Assembly (NCBI GenBank): GCA_019114205.1
Contig: DXFY01000014.1
Location: forward strand, 30,606 to 94,605
Source of the DNA: Candidatus Tidjanibacter gallistercoris
GTDB taxonomy: Bacteria > Bacteroidota > Bacteroidia > Bacteroidales > Rikenellaceae
Reading direction: 5' to 3'
Length of the DNA: 64,000 nucleotides
Shown here piece after piece: positions 18,509 to 29,105 of this stretch. A program made the position numbers and the translations under genes. Below the pieces are notes generated by a model. That model saw nothing but the letters and a program-made list of their open reading frames with translations. It did not search any database and was not told the DNA's origin. Positions within the stretch are counted from its first letter, which is position 1. Every line of letters starts with the position of its first letter.

Positions 18509-18541
18509 ATCCCCTGCGCGGCTGGTTTTGCCGCGGCGCTG

Positions 18542-18549
18542 CAAAGGTA
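18542..18549 (-). promoter_or_regulatory. -7 box of the exporter genes
   Basis: Minus-strand TACCTTTG matches TAnnTTTG, 33 bases before the start codon. No clear -33 element. Confidence 0.55.
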
Positions 18550-18620
18550 GTGCACGGAAGGAAAATTTCCGCGGCGCAGCGACCGTCTCCGCCGATTTTT
18601 TCCGCCGCCGGGAACGGAAA

Positions 18621-18648
18621 AAGGCACGGCCGTCAGAGGCCGTGCCTT
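18621..18648 (-). terminator. Terminator of the metal efflux operon
   Basis: An 11-bp perfect stem (18621-18631 with 18638-18648), 6-base loop. On the minus strand it runs into five T residues, 23 bases past the stop of the TolC-like gene. Confidence 0.85.
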
Positions 18649-18671
18649 GCACCGGGTGCCGGAAGCGCCCG

Positions 18672-19862
18672 TTACAGGTAGATGACGTGGAGCCGTGCCA
18701 GCCCCAGCCGGTACTCCAGTTCGGTGCGTATGCGTACTTCGAGCGCCGAATAAAATGTGTCGAGTTCGGAGTAGTAGTCCACGATGTTGATTTGTCCCGC
18801 TTCGAGCGTCCGGCCGAGCATGTCGGTGTATTCCGCCGCGTCGGGCATGGTACTGAAAGACTCCAGCATCCGGCCCGTATAGTCCACCTTCAGGTAGAGT
18901 TCCCGGACCGCACTGCGCTTTTCGGTCAGCGCCGATTCCGCTCCGGCCTTCGCCGCCTGTTCCATGGCGCGCGCCCGCTTAACGTTGAAGCGGTTGGAAA
19001 AAAGCGGGATGCTCAACCCGGCCGAAAAACCGTTGAAACGTTCTCCCGTACCGTATTCGTACTTGTAGCCGAGTTCGATTTTCGGAAGCGCCTGCTGGCG
19101 GCTCAGGCGCACGTCGTAGCGGGCGCTTTCCTCCTGCAGACGGAGCGCCGTGAGGTCGGGCGCACAGGTCTCCCAGTCTGCCAGCAGCGCCTCCAGCGGC
19201 ATCATCGCTTCGGCCGGAGGCATCCGGTAACCGCATTCGGGCAGTTCGCCGCCGTTGAGCGCTGCGAGTCGCTGCGAGAGTTCGATGATGCGTTTGTCTA
19301 CCTCCGAGAGCTCCTCGCGCAGCAGCAGGTATTCGAATTCCGTCCGGTTTCTGTCGATGGCCGTCGCGTCGCCCGTTTCGTAGCGCGAAGCGAACAGGGC
19401 GGCCATGTGTTCGGCAGCGGTCAGGCGCGGAGCGTTGATTTCGGCAATGCCGTGCAGCGCGCACAGTTCGAGATAAACCTCCTGGGCCTCCAGCAATATC
19501 TGTTGCCGCAGGGCGAGGTATTCGGCTTCGTATTGCCGTGCACGCGTTGCCGCTATCCGGCTCCGGGTGGCGTAGAGCATCGGCAGGTCGAAGGACTGCG
19601 ACACCTCCAGCTCGCCTTCCTTGCCGAGTGCCGCGGGAGCATCGCCCATCGAGCTGTACGATATCGAGAGCGGTTCGAGCGAGTTGCCCGTGCGGGCTTC
19701 GTAGGTGCGTCCCGCGGTCGCGTATGCTTCGGCACGCAGCGACAGGTTGTTCCGTTCCACGCTTTCGAGCACGCGCCGCAGTTCGTCCTCCTGTCCCTTT
19801 ACGGTCGCGGGCGCCGCCGCCAGCAGCGCCGCGGCGAGAACCGTTATGATTTTGCTATTCAT
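18672..19862 (-). CDS. TolC-family outer membrane efflux protein
   Basis: A 396-aa outer membrane factor with a signal peptide ending near VKGQ. It has the internally duplicated helical-hairpin structure of TolC/CusC proteins: long heptad-like helices around residues 90-200 and 230-390, with GYKYEYGTGERFNGFSAG as a likely beta-strand segment. It should form the trimeric exit duct for the RND pump encoded directly upstream; the two genes overlap by eight bases (19855-19862), so they are translationally coupled. It is slightly shorter than classical TolC. A clear terminator follows, making it the last gene of the operon. Confidence 0.9.
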   Translation of the reverse strand: MNSKIITVLAAALLAAAPATVKGQEDELRRVLESVERNNLSLRAEAYATAGRTYEARTGNSLEPLSISYSSMGDAPAALGKEGELEVSQSFDLPMLYATRSRIAATRARQYEAEYLALRQQILLEAQEVYLELCALHGIAEINAPRLTAAEHMAALFASRYETGDATAIDRNRTEFEYLLLREELSEVDKRIIELSQRLAALNGGELPECGYRMPPAEAMMPLEALLADWETCAPDLTALRLQEESARYDVRLSRQQALPKIELGYKYEYGTGERFNGFSAGLSIPLFSNRFNVKRARAMEQAAKAGAESALTEKRSAVRELYLKVDYTGRMLESFSTMPDAAEYTDMLGRTLEAGQINIVDYYSELDTFYSALEVRIRTELEYRLGLARLHVIYL

Positions 19863-22800
19863 CCTGATTGCATTTGTCGGTTGATAATTCGCCCCCCGCG
19901 CGGCGGAGCCGCCGTTTCTCGGCCCGGCTGCTGAAGAGCATGTACATGATGGGCATGACGAAGCCGTTGAGCAGCGTGGAGCTGACCAGACCGCCCAGAA
20001 TAACCTGCGCCATCGGACTCTGTATCTCGTTGCCCGACACGTCGCCGTTCACCGCCAGCGGGATGAGGGCGAGGGCCGTGGTGAGCGAGGTCATCAGAAT
20101 GGGCGTGAGGCGGTCGAGCGAACCGTGCACCACGGCGTCGTACATCGTGCAGCCTTCGGCGCGCAGCTGGTTGTAGCGCGACACCAGCAGGATACCGTTG
20201 CGCACCGAGATGCCGAAGAGCGAGATGAATCCGATGATGGAGGGAATGCTGACCACGCCCGATGTTATCCAGATGCTCGCCACGCCTCCGACCAGTGCGA
20301 AGGGGAGGTTCACCATAATCATCGTCGAGAGGGGGACGCTTTTGAACTCCTGGAACAGGAGCATGAAGACCACGAGGATGGCCAGCAGCGATGCGAAGAC
20401 GAGCGTGCGCGAGGCCGACTGCTGGCTTTCGAACTGCCCGCCGTACTCCACGTAGTACCCTTCCGGAAGGACGATGTCCCGATCTACGGCCCGGCGGATG
20501 GCTTCCACCGCCCCGCCCAGGTCGCCTCCGACGACGTTCGCCGAGACGACGATTTTTCGTTTCACGTTCTCGCGGCTGACCGTGTTGGGGCCGGTCGAGG
20601 ATTCGATGTCGGCCAGGTAGCTGAGCGGTACCTTGACGCCGTTGCCGTCCACGAGCAGGTTGCCGATTTTTTCTATCGTGTTGCGCCGGTCGTCGGCCAC
20701 CTTGACCGTAAGGTCGAACGTATTGTTGCCTTCGTACACCTGCGATACGGCCTGTCCGGCGAGCGCCGTGGCGATGTACTCGTTGAACTGCGGCATGGTG
20801 ACGCCGTACAGGGCGAGCATCTCCCGCCGTGGCGTAATCTTCAGCTGCGACCGTTCCACCTGCTGTTCCACGCTGATGTCGGCGATTCCCTCAATATCCG
20901 ATATGGACTGCCCTATCCGGGTGGCGAGCGCGTACATCCGGTTCAGGTCTTCGCCGAAAAGTTTGATGGCGATGTTGGCCTTGGTGCCGGAGAGCATGGC
21001 GTCGATGCGGTGCGAAATGGGTTGGCCGACCTCTACGGTGAGACCGCGCAGGTCGCCCAGCCGGTGGCGCACGTCGGCGAGGAATTCGTCGCGCGAACGC
21101 CTGTCGAGCACGAAAGGCGCTTCGAGTTCCGAGGCATTCACTCCGAGGGCGTGTTCGTCCAGCTCGGCGCGTCCGGTCTTGCGGGCCACGGTCTGTATCT
21201 CCGGTATTTCGAGGAGTATTTCCTCTACCATGCGTCCCATGCGGTCGGACTCTTCGAGCGATACGCCGGGCATTGTGGCGACGCTGATGGTTAGCGAACC
21301 CTCGTTGAACGGCGGCAGGAAGCTGCTGCCGAAGGTGCTGAATACCACGGCGGCACCGACGAACAGGGTGACGACCGCGGCCAGTACTGTCCGGCGGTGG
21401 CCCAGTACCCATGCGAGCGCTTTTCCGTAGATGCGTTTGCAGAACCGCGTAACGGGGGGCTCCTTCTGGCTGCGGCGGAGCGCCCGGTCGGAGGTGAGCA
21501 TGTAGCTCGACATGACGGGCGTCAGCGTCACGGCCACCAGCAGCGAGGCGAGCAACGAGATGATGAAGGCCATGCCGAGCGGTTTGAGCATGCGCCCTTC
21601 CATGCCGCCGAGGAAGAAGAGCGGTACGAAGGCGACGATGGTGATGAAGGTGGCATTCACGATGGAGACGCGGATTTCGCGCGAGGCTTCATACACGACC
21701 TTCAGGCAGTTTTCCCGTTGCCCCTTGGGGCGTGCGTAGTTCTCCCGCAGCCTTTTGTATACGTTCTCCACGTCGATGATGGCGTCGTCCACGAGCGAAC
21801 CGATGGCGATGGCCATACCGCCGAGGCTCATGGTGTTGATGGTATGTCCCGTCAGGCGCATCACGATGACGGCGATGAGCAGCGACAGGGGCATGGCCGT
21901 CAGCGATATGAGCGTCACGCGACCGTTCATGAGGAACACCAGCAGGACGAGCACTACGAAGAAGGCGCCCTCAATCAGCGAGTTTTTGATGTTGTTTATC
22001 GAACTGTCGATGAAGCGCGACTGGCGGAAAATGTCGGTCGCCACCTGCACGTCGTCCGGGAAGCCCGTGCCGAGCTCCGCGATGGTCGCGTCGAGCGCTT
22101 CGGTCAAGGCGATGGTGCTCGTGTAGGGCTGCTTGGTAACGGTAATCAGTACGCCCGGCCTGCCCTCCACGGAAGCCACGCCGAGCTGCGGCGACTTGGC
22201 GCCCGTCCGGACTTCGGCGATGTCGCCGAACGTTACGGGCGCTCCTTCGGCCGACATGCGGACGAGCCCTGCGGCTATCTGCTCCGTATCGGTCGTGGAG
22301 GCCATGCCCCGGACGATGTATTCGTTGCCGTATTCGTAGAGCACGCCGCCCGACGAGTTCCGGTTCATCTCCTCCGCCGCCGCGAGCACCTCGTCGAGCG
22401 TGATGCCGTAGGCGTCCATCTTTTCGGGCGAAAGCAGGATTTGGTACTCCCGGATGTCGCCGCCGAGGACGGCTACCTGCGATACGCCCGCAACGGAGAG
22501 CAGGCGCGGTCGGATGGTCCAGTCGGCCAGCGTGCGCAGCTCTTCGAGCGTGGTATCCCCGTCGGAGGTGAGGCCGATAATCATCATTTCGCCGAGAATG
22601 GAGGACTGCGGACCGAGGGTGGGTTGCCCTGCCGTGGGGGGCAGCTGTTCGGCTACCGATGCGAGCCTTTCGGAGACGATTTGCCGGGCGATGTAGATGT
22701 CGGTGTCCCAGTCGAATTCCACCCATACGACCGAGAAACCCGTCGTGGACTGCGAACGGACGCGGCGCACGTCGGTCGCGCCGTTGAGCGACGTTTCGAT

Positions 22801-23004
22801 GGGGAAGGTCACGAGCCGTTCGACCTCCTCGGCGGCCATGCCCTGGGCTTCGGTCATGACCACCACCGTGGGTGCGTTCAGGTCGGGAAAGACGTCCACT
22901 TCCATGCGCGTGGCGGCCCATACGCCCGCAATGGCGATGAGCACCGCTGCGATAACCACTACCAGCCGGTTATCGAGCGAGAATCGGATGATTCTGTTCA
23001 ACAT
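19855..23004 (-). CDS. Heavy-metal RND efflux pump, CusA/CzcA family
   Basis: A 1049-aa inner-membrane RND transporter that uses the proton gradient to drive metal ions through the outer membrane duct. The N-terminus MLNRIIRFSLDNRLVVV starts TM1, followed by the porter motif VEVDVFPDLNAPTVVVMTEA in nearby form (RMEVDVFPDLNAP). TM4 carries GSLVDDAIIDVENVYKRL, with the acidic pair expected for proton relay. The internal repeat restarts near residue 530, and the C-terminal TM block contains GFISLFGISVRNGILLVSRYNQL. No CusA-style methionine ladder is obvious, so ion specificity (Cu/Ag versus Zn/Co/Cd) is open. It lies 12 bases after the membrane-fusion gene. Confidence 0.95.
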   Translation of the reverse strand: MLNRIIRFSLDNRLVVVIAAVLIAIAGVWAATRMEVDVFPDLNAPTVVVMTEAQGMAAEEVERLVTFPIETSLNGATDVRRVRSQSTTGFSVVWVEFDWDTDIYIARQIVSERLASVAEQLPPTAGQPTLGPQSSILGEMMIIGLTSDGDTTLEELRTLADWTIRPRLLSVAGVSQVAVLGGDIREYQILLSPEKMDAYGITLDEVLAAAEEMNRNSSGGVLYEYGNEYIVRGMASTTDTEQIAAGLVRMSAEGAPVTFGDIAEVRTGAKSPQLGVASVEGRPGVLITVTKQPYTSTIALTEALDATIAELGTGFPDDVQVATDIFRQSRFIDSSINNIKNSLIEGAFFVVLVLLVFLMNGRVTLISLTAMPLSLLIAVIVMRLTGHTINTMSLGGMAIAIGSLVDDAIIDVENVYKRLRENYARPKGQRENCLKVVYEASREIRVSIVNATFITIVAFVPLFFLGGMEGRMLKPLGMAFIISLLASLLVAVTLTPVMSSYMLTSDRALRRSQKEPPVTRFCKRIYGKALAWVLGHRRTVLAAVVTLFVGAAVVFSTFGSSFLPPFNEGSLTISVATMPGVSLEESDRMGRMVEEILLEIPEIQTVARKTGRAELDEHALGVNASELEAPFVLDRRSRDEFLADVRHRLGDLRGLTVEVGQPISHRIDAMLSGTKANIAIKLFGEDLNRMYALATRIGQSISDIEGIADISVEQQVERSQLKITPRREMLALYGVTMPQFNEYIATALAGQAVSQVYEGNNTFDLTVKVADDRRNTIEKIGNLLVDGNGVKVPLSYLADIESSTGPNTVSRENVKRKIVVSANVVGGDLGGAVEAIRRAVDRDIVLPEGYYVEYGGQFESQQSASRTLVFASLLAILVVFMLLFQEFKSVPLSTMIMVNLPFALVGGVASIWITSGVVSIPSIIGFISLFGISVRNGILLVSRYNQLRAEGCTMYDAVVHGSLDRLTPILMTSLTTALALIPLAVNGDVSGNEIQSPMAQVILGGLVSSTLLNGFVMPIMYMLFSSRAEKRRLRRAGGELSTDKCNQDE

Positions 23005-23016
23005 GGCCGTGCGGGA

Positions 23017-24270
23017 TTAGTGGGTGTGTCCGTGCGGTATGGCGTCCGATGCCGCGGCCATTTTCACATTGACGGCTCCGCGGACGACGATGCGCTCGCC
23101 GCCTTGCAGCCCGCGCAGGATTTCGACATCCGTGCCGTCGTCCGCACCCGGCCATACCTGTTGGCGGCGGTAGCAGTCCGCATCGAGCTGTATGTAGACG
23201 TAGTAGAGCCCCTGCTGTTCGGTCAGTGCCGAGAGGGGAACCGACACGACGTCGTCGCGTTCCCGGCCGAGCAGTACGACGTCGGCATACGTCCCGTCGG
23301 GGAAGCGTCCCGCGGCGTCGAATTCAAATACCACCGGTACGAGTGCCGAGCCTTCCGGAACGATGCGTCCGGTCGTGCAGCGCATGCCGTTCAGTTTGCT
23401 CACGCGGTAATATGCCTCCGAGGCGGGGGTGCGGAACGCGGCGTCGGTCATGCCGGAGAGCCGGTCGAAATAGCGCTGCGATACCAGCGCGCGCAGCTGC
23501 ATGCGCCCCGTCCGGGCGATGGTGGCCAGCGGCTGTCCCATCTCCACGTAATCGCCCGGCGCCACCGACAGCTGTCGGACGTAGCCTGCGGCGGGAGCCT
23601 GGATGAGCGTCCCCTGCCGGTCGGATACCTTCACCGGGTCGTATTCCGCCTTGGCGCGCAGGTATTCGGCCTCGGCGGCGAGGTAGTCGCGCTGGGTCAC
23701 CAGCTTGTCGGCATAGAGTGCTTCGATGCGCCGGAAATCGGCTTCGGCCTGATGGAAGGCGATGCGGGCCTTCTGCACCGCGTCGCCCGAAGCGAGTCCT
23801 CCGGAGGAGAGCCGGAACAGCCCCTGGCCGGCCTGCACGGCCGCATCGGGCAGGACGCGGCCGTCCACGAAGGTGACCACGCCCGCTATCGGTGCCGATA
23901 CGACCGACAGTTCGCTTTGGGAGGCGTATATTTCGCCGCCGCAGTGCAGCGTTTCGCGGAACGGTCCGCGTTTCGCTTCCCGTACTTCGAAGTCGGTACG
24001 GGCGGCCTGCTCGGCCGGGAAAACGATTTCGTCCGGGTCTTCCGCAGCCGTTTCGTCTTCGGCGTGGAGGTGGCCGTCGTGGGTTTCGTCCGTGCCGTGG
24101 GTCGTGTCGGAGGGACAGGGCGTACCCTCCGGATGGTCGTGTACATGGCCGTCGCCGGCAGCCTGGCCGGTGGCCGTCGGCCCGTTTTCGTTTTTCGGGG
24201 CCGTGCGGCCTGCACACCCCTGCATGACGGCGAGCGCCAAGGCTGCCGTTATCAATAATATGTTTTTCAT
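23017..24270 (-). CDS. RND periplasmic adaptor lipoprotein, CusB family, His-rich
   Basis: A 417-aa membrane-fusion protein. The signal peptide ends in the lipobox MQGC (Cys19). Residues about 40-75 form a His/Asp/Glu-rich loop (HVHDHPEG, HGTDETHDGHLHAED), and the chain ends in HGHTH; both look like metal-collecting segments. The core has the barrel-sandwich halves APIAGVVTFVDGRVLPDAAV and IQAPAAGYVRQL around a helical hairpin (about 185-240), then beta-barrel and membrane-proximal domains. It should link the RND pump to the TolC-like protein. It is the second gene of the operon, 93 bases after the small His-rich gene. Confidence 0.93.
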   Translation of the reverse strand: MKNILLITAALALAVMQGCAGRTAPKNENGPTATGQAAGDGHVHDHPEGTPCPSDTTHGTDETHDGHLHAEDETAAEDPDEIVFPAEQAARTDFEVREAKRGPFRETLHCGGEIYASQSELSVVSAPIAGVVTFVDGRVLPDAAVQAGQGLFRLSSGGLASGDAVQKARIAFHQAEADFRRIEALYADKLVTQRDYLAAEAEYLRAKAEYDPVKVSDRQGTLIQAPAAGYVRQLSVAPGDYVEMGQPLATIARTGRMQLRALVSQRYFDRLSGMTDAAFRTPASEAYYRVSKLNGMRCTTGRIVPEGSALVPVVFEFDAAGRFPDGTYADVVLLGRERDDVVSVPLSALTEQQGLYYVYIQLDADCYRRQQVWPGADDGTDVEILRGLQGGERIVVRGAVNVKMAAASDAIPHGHTH

Positions 24271-24363
24271 CGGGATTAAGACTTTATGCGGGGCCCGTGC
24301 GGGGGCCCGTGAATGAATGATGCGCGTGTGCCGTCCGCCCGTTCGGGTCTGCGGCAGGATGTA

Positions 24364-24810
24364 TCAGCACATAAAGTCGGGAGCGCGGCAGGGGAGCGCG
24401 TCCGTAAGATATATCCGGATGTAGGGTTCCGCGTCGGAATGCCGGCCGTAACCGTGGAATGCGGTTTTCGTCCGGTTGTGCGTTACGAAAGTCTCGAAAT
24501 CCGCGGTACAGGCAGCGCAGCCGCAATCGGGCGCATGGTCGGCGGCAGGCTCTTCGATACCGTCTTCTTCCTGTTGGGGCTGTGCTACGGTGATGCCGTG
24601 CGAAAGACACGAGGCATAGGGCTGCGTATGGTGCGCATTGCTGCCCGTGCAGATGCTGCCGCACGGGTTGGTCTTATAAAGGTGCGCATAATTCAGACAT
24701 ACGGCGGTCGCCGCGGCGTGGTGATGGTGCGGGATAAGCGCCACTGCCTGCATCAGCACGCAGAGCAAAAGCACCGTTTTTGCAAAGCAACTGTTTCCCA
24801 AACGCCTCAT
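24364..24810 (-). CDS. Small His/Cys-rich membrane-associated protein (DUF6769-like)
   Basis: A 148-aa protein of the kind found next to metal efflux systems in Bacteroidales. After a hydrophobic signal/anchor it has HHHH (about residues 29-32), then scattered His and Cys (CGSIC, HHTQ, CGCAAC), and ends in DFMC. These features suggest periplasmic metal binding or sensing; no catalytic motif is visible. The start is the ATG at 24810 with GGAG four bases ahead; the next upstream candidate is a TTG. It is the first gene of the efflux operon and uses the same strand as the pump genes. Family assignment is from overall pattern, not from alignment. Confidence 0.7.
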   Translation of the reverse strand: MRRLGNSCFAKTVLLLCVLMQAVALIPHHHHAAATAVCLNYAHLYKTNPCGSICTGSNAHHTQPYASCLSHGITVAQPQQEEDGIEEPAADHAPDCGCAACTADFETFVTHNRTKTAFHGYGRHSDAEPYIRIYLTDALPCRAPDFMC

Positions 24811-24816
24811 ACTCCG

Positions 24817-24824
24817 CAAAAATA
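24817..24824 (-). promoter_or_regulatory. -7 box of the metal efflux operon
   Basis: Minus-strand TATTTTTG matches TAnnTTTG. Only six bases separate it from the start codon, so the transcript would start at or next to the ATG unless another promoter is used. Confidence 0.4.
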
Positions 24825-25393
24825 ATTCTTTTTTCTAAATTCCGGAACGGCGGAAGCATTTTGTACGCAAAAGAGGCACGGGCGGCCTTGCGGCGTACCG
24901 TTCATGTCGGGCGGGGCGGCGGTCGGCACAGTGGGAACAGGGCGGGGAAGAGGAGAACGGAGGAAATGTATCGGAGGACAGGCCGTGCGGCATGGGGAGG
25001 TTTGCTGTCGGACGGCTTGTATGCTGCCGGCGGGCGCGTCGTGTATCGGGTACGTCGGGCGCGTTGTGCGTCGGGTGTCGGGGCGGAACCGTTTACGTAT
25101 CCTCGCGTATCTTGCGGTCAGTGTACCCGGTGCGGGAATGCGCATCGGGGAGCGGACGGTGTCGCGGTCGATACGTTTTCGTCGGTCTCCGGTTCGGAAC
25201 GGTGCGTGGGCGATACGATTCGGTTCGGCGACGAGGGCAGGCAAAAAGTTCTGTCGGCCGGTCGTCATCGGTTGCTTCCCGCCGGAGTGCGTGCGGTGGC
25301 TGCCCGAATCGGGGAATACCTGCCGGGCAACAGGACGGTATCCGTCATACCGTTTCTGTCCTGTCCGCGGCGGTCGGCGGGAGAGGGATGTAA
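24825..25393. other. Gene-free GC-rich spacer between the efflux operon and gapA
   Basis: About 570 bases, G-rich on the plus strand, with no recognisable protein or RNA gene. Open frames are Arg/Gly-rich and lack any domain pattern. Confidence 0.45.
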
Positions 25394-25424
25394 AAAACCC
25401 GCTCCGAACATCGGAGCGGGTTTT
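25394..25424 (-). terminator. gapA terminator
   Basis: A 14-bp perfect stem (25394-25407 with 25411-25424), 3-base loop, flanked by A-runs and T-runs on both sides, so it can work in either direction. It lies 57 bases past the gapA stop. Confidence 0.9.
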
Positions 25425-25480
25425 CTTGGTACCGGATGTACGTCCGCCGTGCGGCAGACGGTAATGCGTATTGCGGCGTG

Positions 25481-26515
<1,035 letters not shown>

Positions 26516-26534
26516 TTATTTTTTTCTCGTAACG

Positions 26535-26566
26535 CAAAAGTACTTACTTTACATATGGTGCGCAAA
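26535..26566 (-). promoter_or_regulatory. gapA: gapA promoter
   Basis: On the minus strand TTTG (26563-26566), a 20-base spacer, and TACTTTTG (26535-26542) match the Bacteroidota consensus exactly. The box ends 52 bases before the start codon. Confidence 0.85.
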
Positions 26567-27013
26567 TAAATACTTTATATTTTTTGCAATCGTTCCGGCA
26601 GCAGCTCCGGCGCTGCATTTCCGATACACATAATGGGCCAAACCCGTTTTACGTATCTGCAAAAGCAATACCCTTCGCAAGTTTGTTCGTTTACGGAAAA
26701 GTTCGTACATTCGTCGTGTCTCGTGCCTTCCTGTGGCGCGGGGCGGACATACGTAAAGTGTTTTCGCACTGTCCTTCAAAGAAAATGTGGCAATTTTCCT
26801 TAGCAAGGGACGACGAACAAACACGCATCTGGTATAGCATGTTCGGACGACACGCTTTCGCGGTCGTACCCCATCTATACTCAGTGTGGGGTATTGCATC
26901 GTTTATTTTGCTATGGGTTTGCCACAACCTTCTTTGAGATAGACGAAACTGACTCCACACTTTATTTTTAGGAATTGCCGGAAGGGGAGTCGGCCGGTAT
27001 AAATCATGTAAAA
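26567..27013. other. Spacer between divergent gapA and the BACON gene
   Basis: About 450 bases, lower in GC than the other spacers. No gene is recognised; short open frames on both strands lack any family pattern. No consensus promoter for the BACON gene was found, although TATTTTTA at 26963-26970 is one mismatch from the -7 box. Confidence 0.45.
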
Positions 27014-29059
27014 ATGAGTCGTTTTTTCATTTCGAAGATGTGCTGCATCGTCGCGGCGCTGTGGCTGTCGGCATGCACCGAAAGTACCCCGCAGGATGTA
27101 CCGCAGCCCACTCCGCCCTCTGCCCAGACCCTCGACATCGATGCGGGCGCCGATGCGGATTATACGGGGGCCGCTTCGGCATCCGAATTGGAACTGTTCA
27201 TCGTTTCGGAATCCGACTGGCAGCTGACCGTATCCGATACGAGGGCTGCAGTCGATTGGATTACCCCCTCGGCTACCAGCGGTAAGGCCGGAAAAAGTTC
27301 GGTTACGCTCGCCGTCTCGGAAAACATGTCGCAGGATGACCGGGTGGCCAGCATACAGTTGGCCAACAGCGTTTCGGACATGACGTTCACCTATACCCAA
27401 CGACATTACGACCCGGCGAATCTGACGCTTTCCATAGACGAGCTGGAGGTCGGCAGCGAGGCGGTCAGTCAGACATTCACGCTCGAATCGGCGCTGGACT
27501 GGACGCTGGCCAGCAGCGATGAAAGTTTCTGTACGGTATCACCCATTCGCGGTGAGGCGGGAGAACATACGGTCACCGTTTCCATTACGGGCAATACTTC
27601 GACCGACCGGGAACGGACGGCGACTCTGACTGCGCGGTCGGGTTACGAGACGGCGACCGTAACGGTTACGCAGGAGCGCAGAAAACCGGAACTGAATATC
27701 GACCGGGGGATTGAGACGCTCGACGACCTGTGCCGTTTCCGCGATGCCGTGAATGCCGGCGAAAGCCTTGCCGAGTGGAAATACAACGGCGAAATCAATC
27801 TGCTGGCGGATATCGACCTGTCGTATATAGACGAATGGCAGGGTATCGGCACCCCCGACAATCCCTTTACGGATACGTTCAACGGCAACGGTTTTTCGGT
27901 CAAGAACATGAAGATAACTACCGGTGACGATACCGGATTCTTCGGGACGTGCGAAGGCGGAACCATCAAAAATTTGGTGCTCGAAGATGCTTACAGCAAT
28001 CTATGCGGCATCTGCGGCACGTGCGCTCCTACTCAGTATCCTGTGAAAATCATCAACTGCACCGTATCCGGATACGTGAAAGAAGCGCCTTTCGGGTGGT
28101 GTGGCTCGGAAAACGGCAGCGGGCAAACCGTTCAGATAACGGACTGTACCAACAGGGCGCTGACGACGTATCCGATTTGCGGTGGAAGCGCAGCGGTATC
28201 CTCGTGCGCCAACGAAGGAGTATATTGTTATCCATATAATCTCGATTACGAGTTCACGGACGATGGCTATAAAATCGATGAGGAGTTGTTCGATACGATA
28301 ACGGAACTCGGAATATTTTCCGTGGAGGATTTCGTCGATTACGTGCATACTTCGCTGGAAGATTTGTACATTTCTGTGACAGGAGATTATTCAAACAAAA
28401 GTTTTAATTGGAACGTCAATGATAATTTTGTAAAACTCGCCGCCGAGTCGCAGTCGCTCGAAGAATTACGGGTATCTTTTAATGAACGCTCGGTCTATAC
28501 AACAGCGGCAGCACAACTGGAGCGTTTGTCCGAACTTATCGACCTGTGCGAGCATATCAAGTTGTTGGAATGCGATTTAGGTAATGAGTTTTACAGTGGG
28601 GGGGCTCCACGCCTTTATCTCCGTAATGCAAAACCGGAACTGGAAACACTGATTGTTCGGAGCAGTCGCTATGGGTCTTATTTCAGCATCGCGCTTTCTG
28701 CCGATGAAATGTTTCCTGCATTGAAAAGAATCGAATACGACGGTTACTACTATAGCACTCTTATCCCTTCCGTATGCAAGGAACTGGTGCTTTCCTGCCG
28801 CGATTCATACTTGATTATCGAACATGCACAGTTGGAATATATCGAAGTCAGCAACACCGATTTGATGCGCCTCGATGTCAGCAAAACGAACCTGGGCGAG
28901 AGTACGTACCGGTATCCGTTGAAGTGTGCTGGCTGCGGTTCGTACAACAAGGAACCGCTGACTTTAGTATTGAAAAAGGGCTGGAATATAAACGGTATCA
29001 ACCAGAACGTCAATTATGGTTGTATCGATTCCGACACGGTCATCGAATACGCGGATTGA
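27014..29059 (+). CDS. BACON-domain surface lipoprotein with repeat-rich C-terminus
   Basis: A 681-aa lipoprotein; the start is the ATG giving MSRFFISKMCCIV, with the lipobox LSAC and Cys21 as the acyl site. Two BACON domains occupy about residues 55-130 and 145-222, each ending in a VTVTQ-like strand. Residues about 232-420 hold turns such as FNGNGFSVKNM and GTIKNLVLEDAYSN typical of GLUG-like or parallel beta-helix segments. The last 260 residues have spaced Leu/Ile strands (LKRIEYDG, LEYIEVSNTDLMRLDVSKTNL) resembling irregular leucine-rich repeats. BACON proteins are often exposed and bind glycans or mucin, but no ligand can be named. The 3' half is more AT-rich than its neighbours. Confidence 0.8.
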   Translation: MSRFFISKMCCIVAALWLSACTESTPQDVPQPTPPSAQTLDIDAGADADYTGAASASELELFIVSESDWQLTVSDTRAAVDWITPSATSGKAGKSSVTLAVSENMSQDDRVASIQLANSVSDMTFTYTQRHYDPANLTLSIDELEVGSEAVSQTFTLESALDWTLASSDESFCTVSPIRGEAGEHTVTVSITGNTSTDRERTATLTARSGYETATVTVTQERRKPELNIDRGIETLDDLCRFRDAVNAGESLAEWKYNGEINLLADIDLSYIDEWQGIGTPDNPFTDTFNGNGFSVKNMKITTGDDTGFFGTCEGGTIKNLVLEDAYSNLCGICGTCAPTQYPVKIINCTVSGYVKEAPFGWCGSENGSGQTVQITDCTNRALTTYPICGGSAAVSSCANEGVYCYPYNLDYEFTDDGYKIDEELFDTITELGIFSVEDFVDYVHTSLEDLYISVTGDYSNKSFNWNVNDNFVKLAAESQSLEELRVSFNERSVYTTAAAQLERLSELIDLCEHIKLLECDLGNEFYSGGAPRLYLRNAKPELETLIVRSSRYGSYFSIALSADEMFPALKRIEYDGYYYSTLIPSVCKELVLSCRDSYLIIEHAQLEYIEVSNTDLMRLDVSKTNLGESTYRYPLKCAGCGSYNKEPLTLVLKKGWNINGINQNVNYGCIDSDTVIEYAD

Positions 29060-29105
29060 TGTCCGGCGTCTGCTGCCTGCACGGGGAACCCGACGATAAC
29101 GGAAA

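Noticed and set aside
21397..24258. Open frame of 953 codons on the plus strand
   Set aside because: It lies antisense to the efflux pump and adaptor genes and is rich in Arg, Gly, His and Asp. It is an artefact of GC-rich codon use in the real genes.
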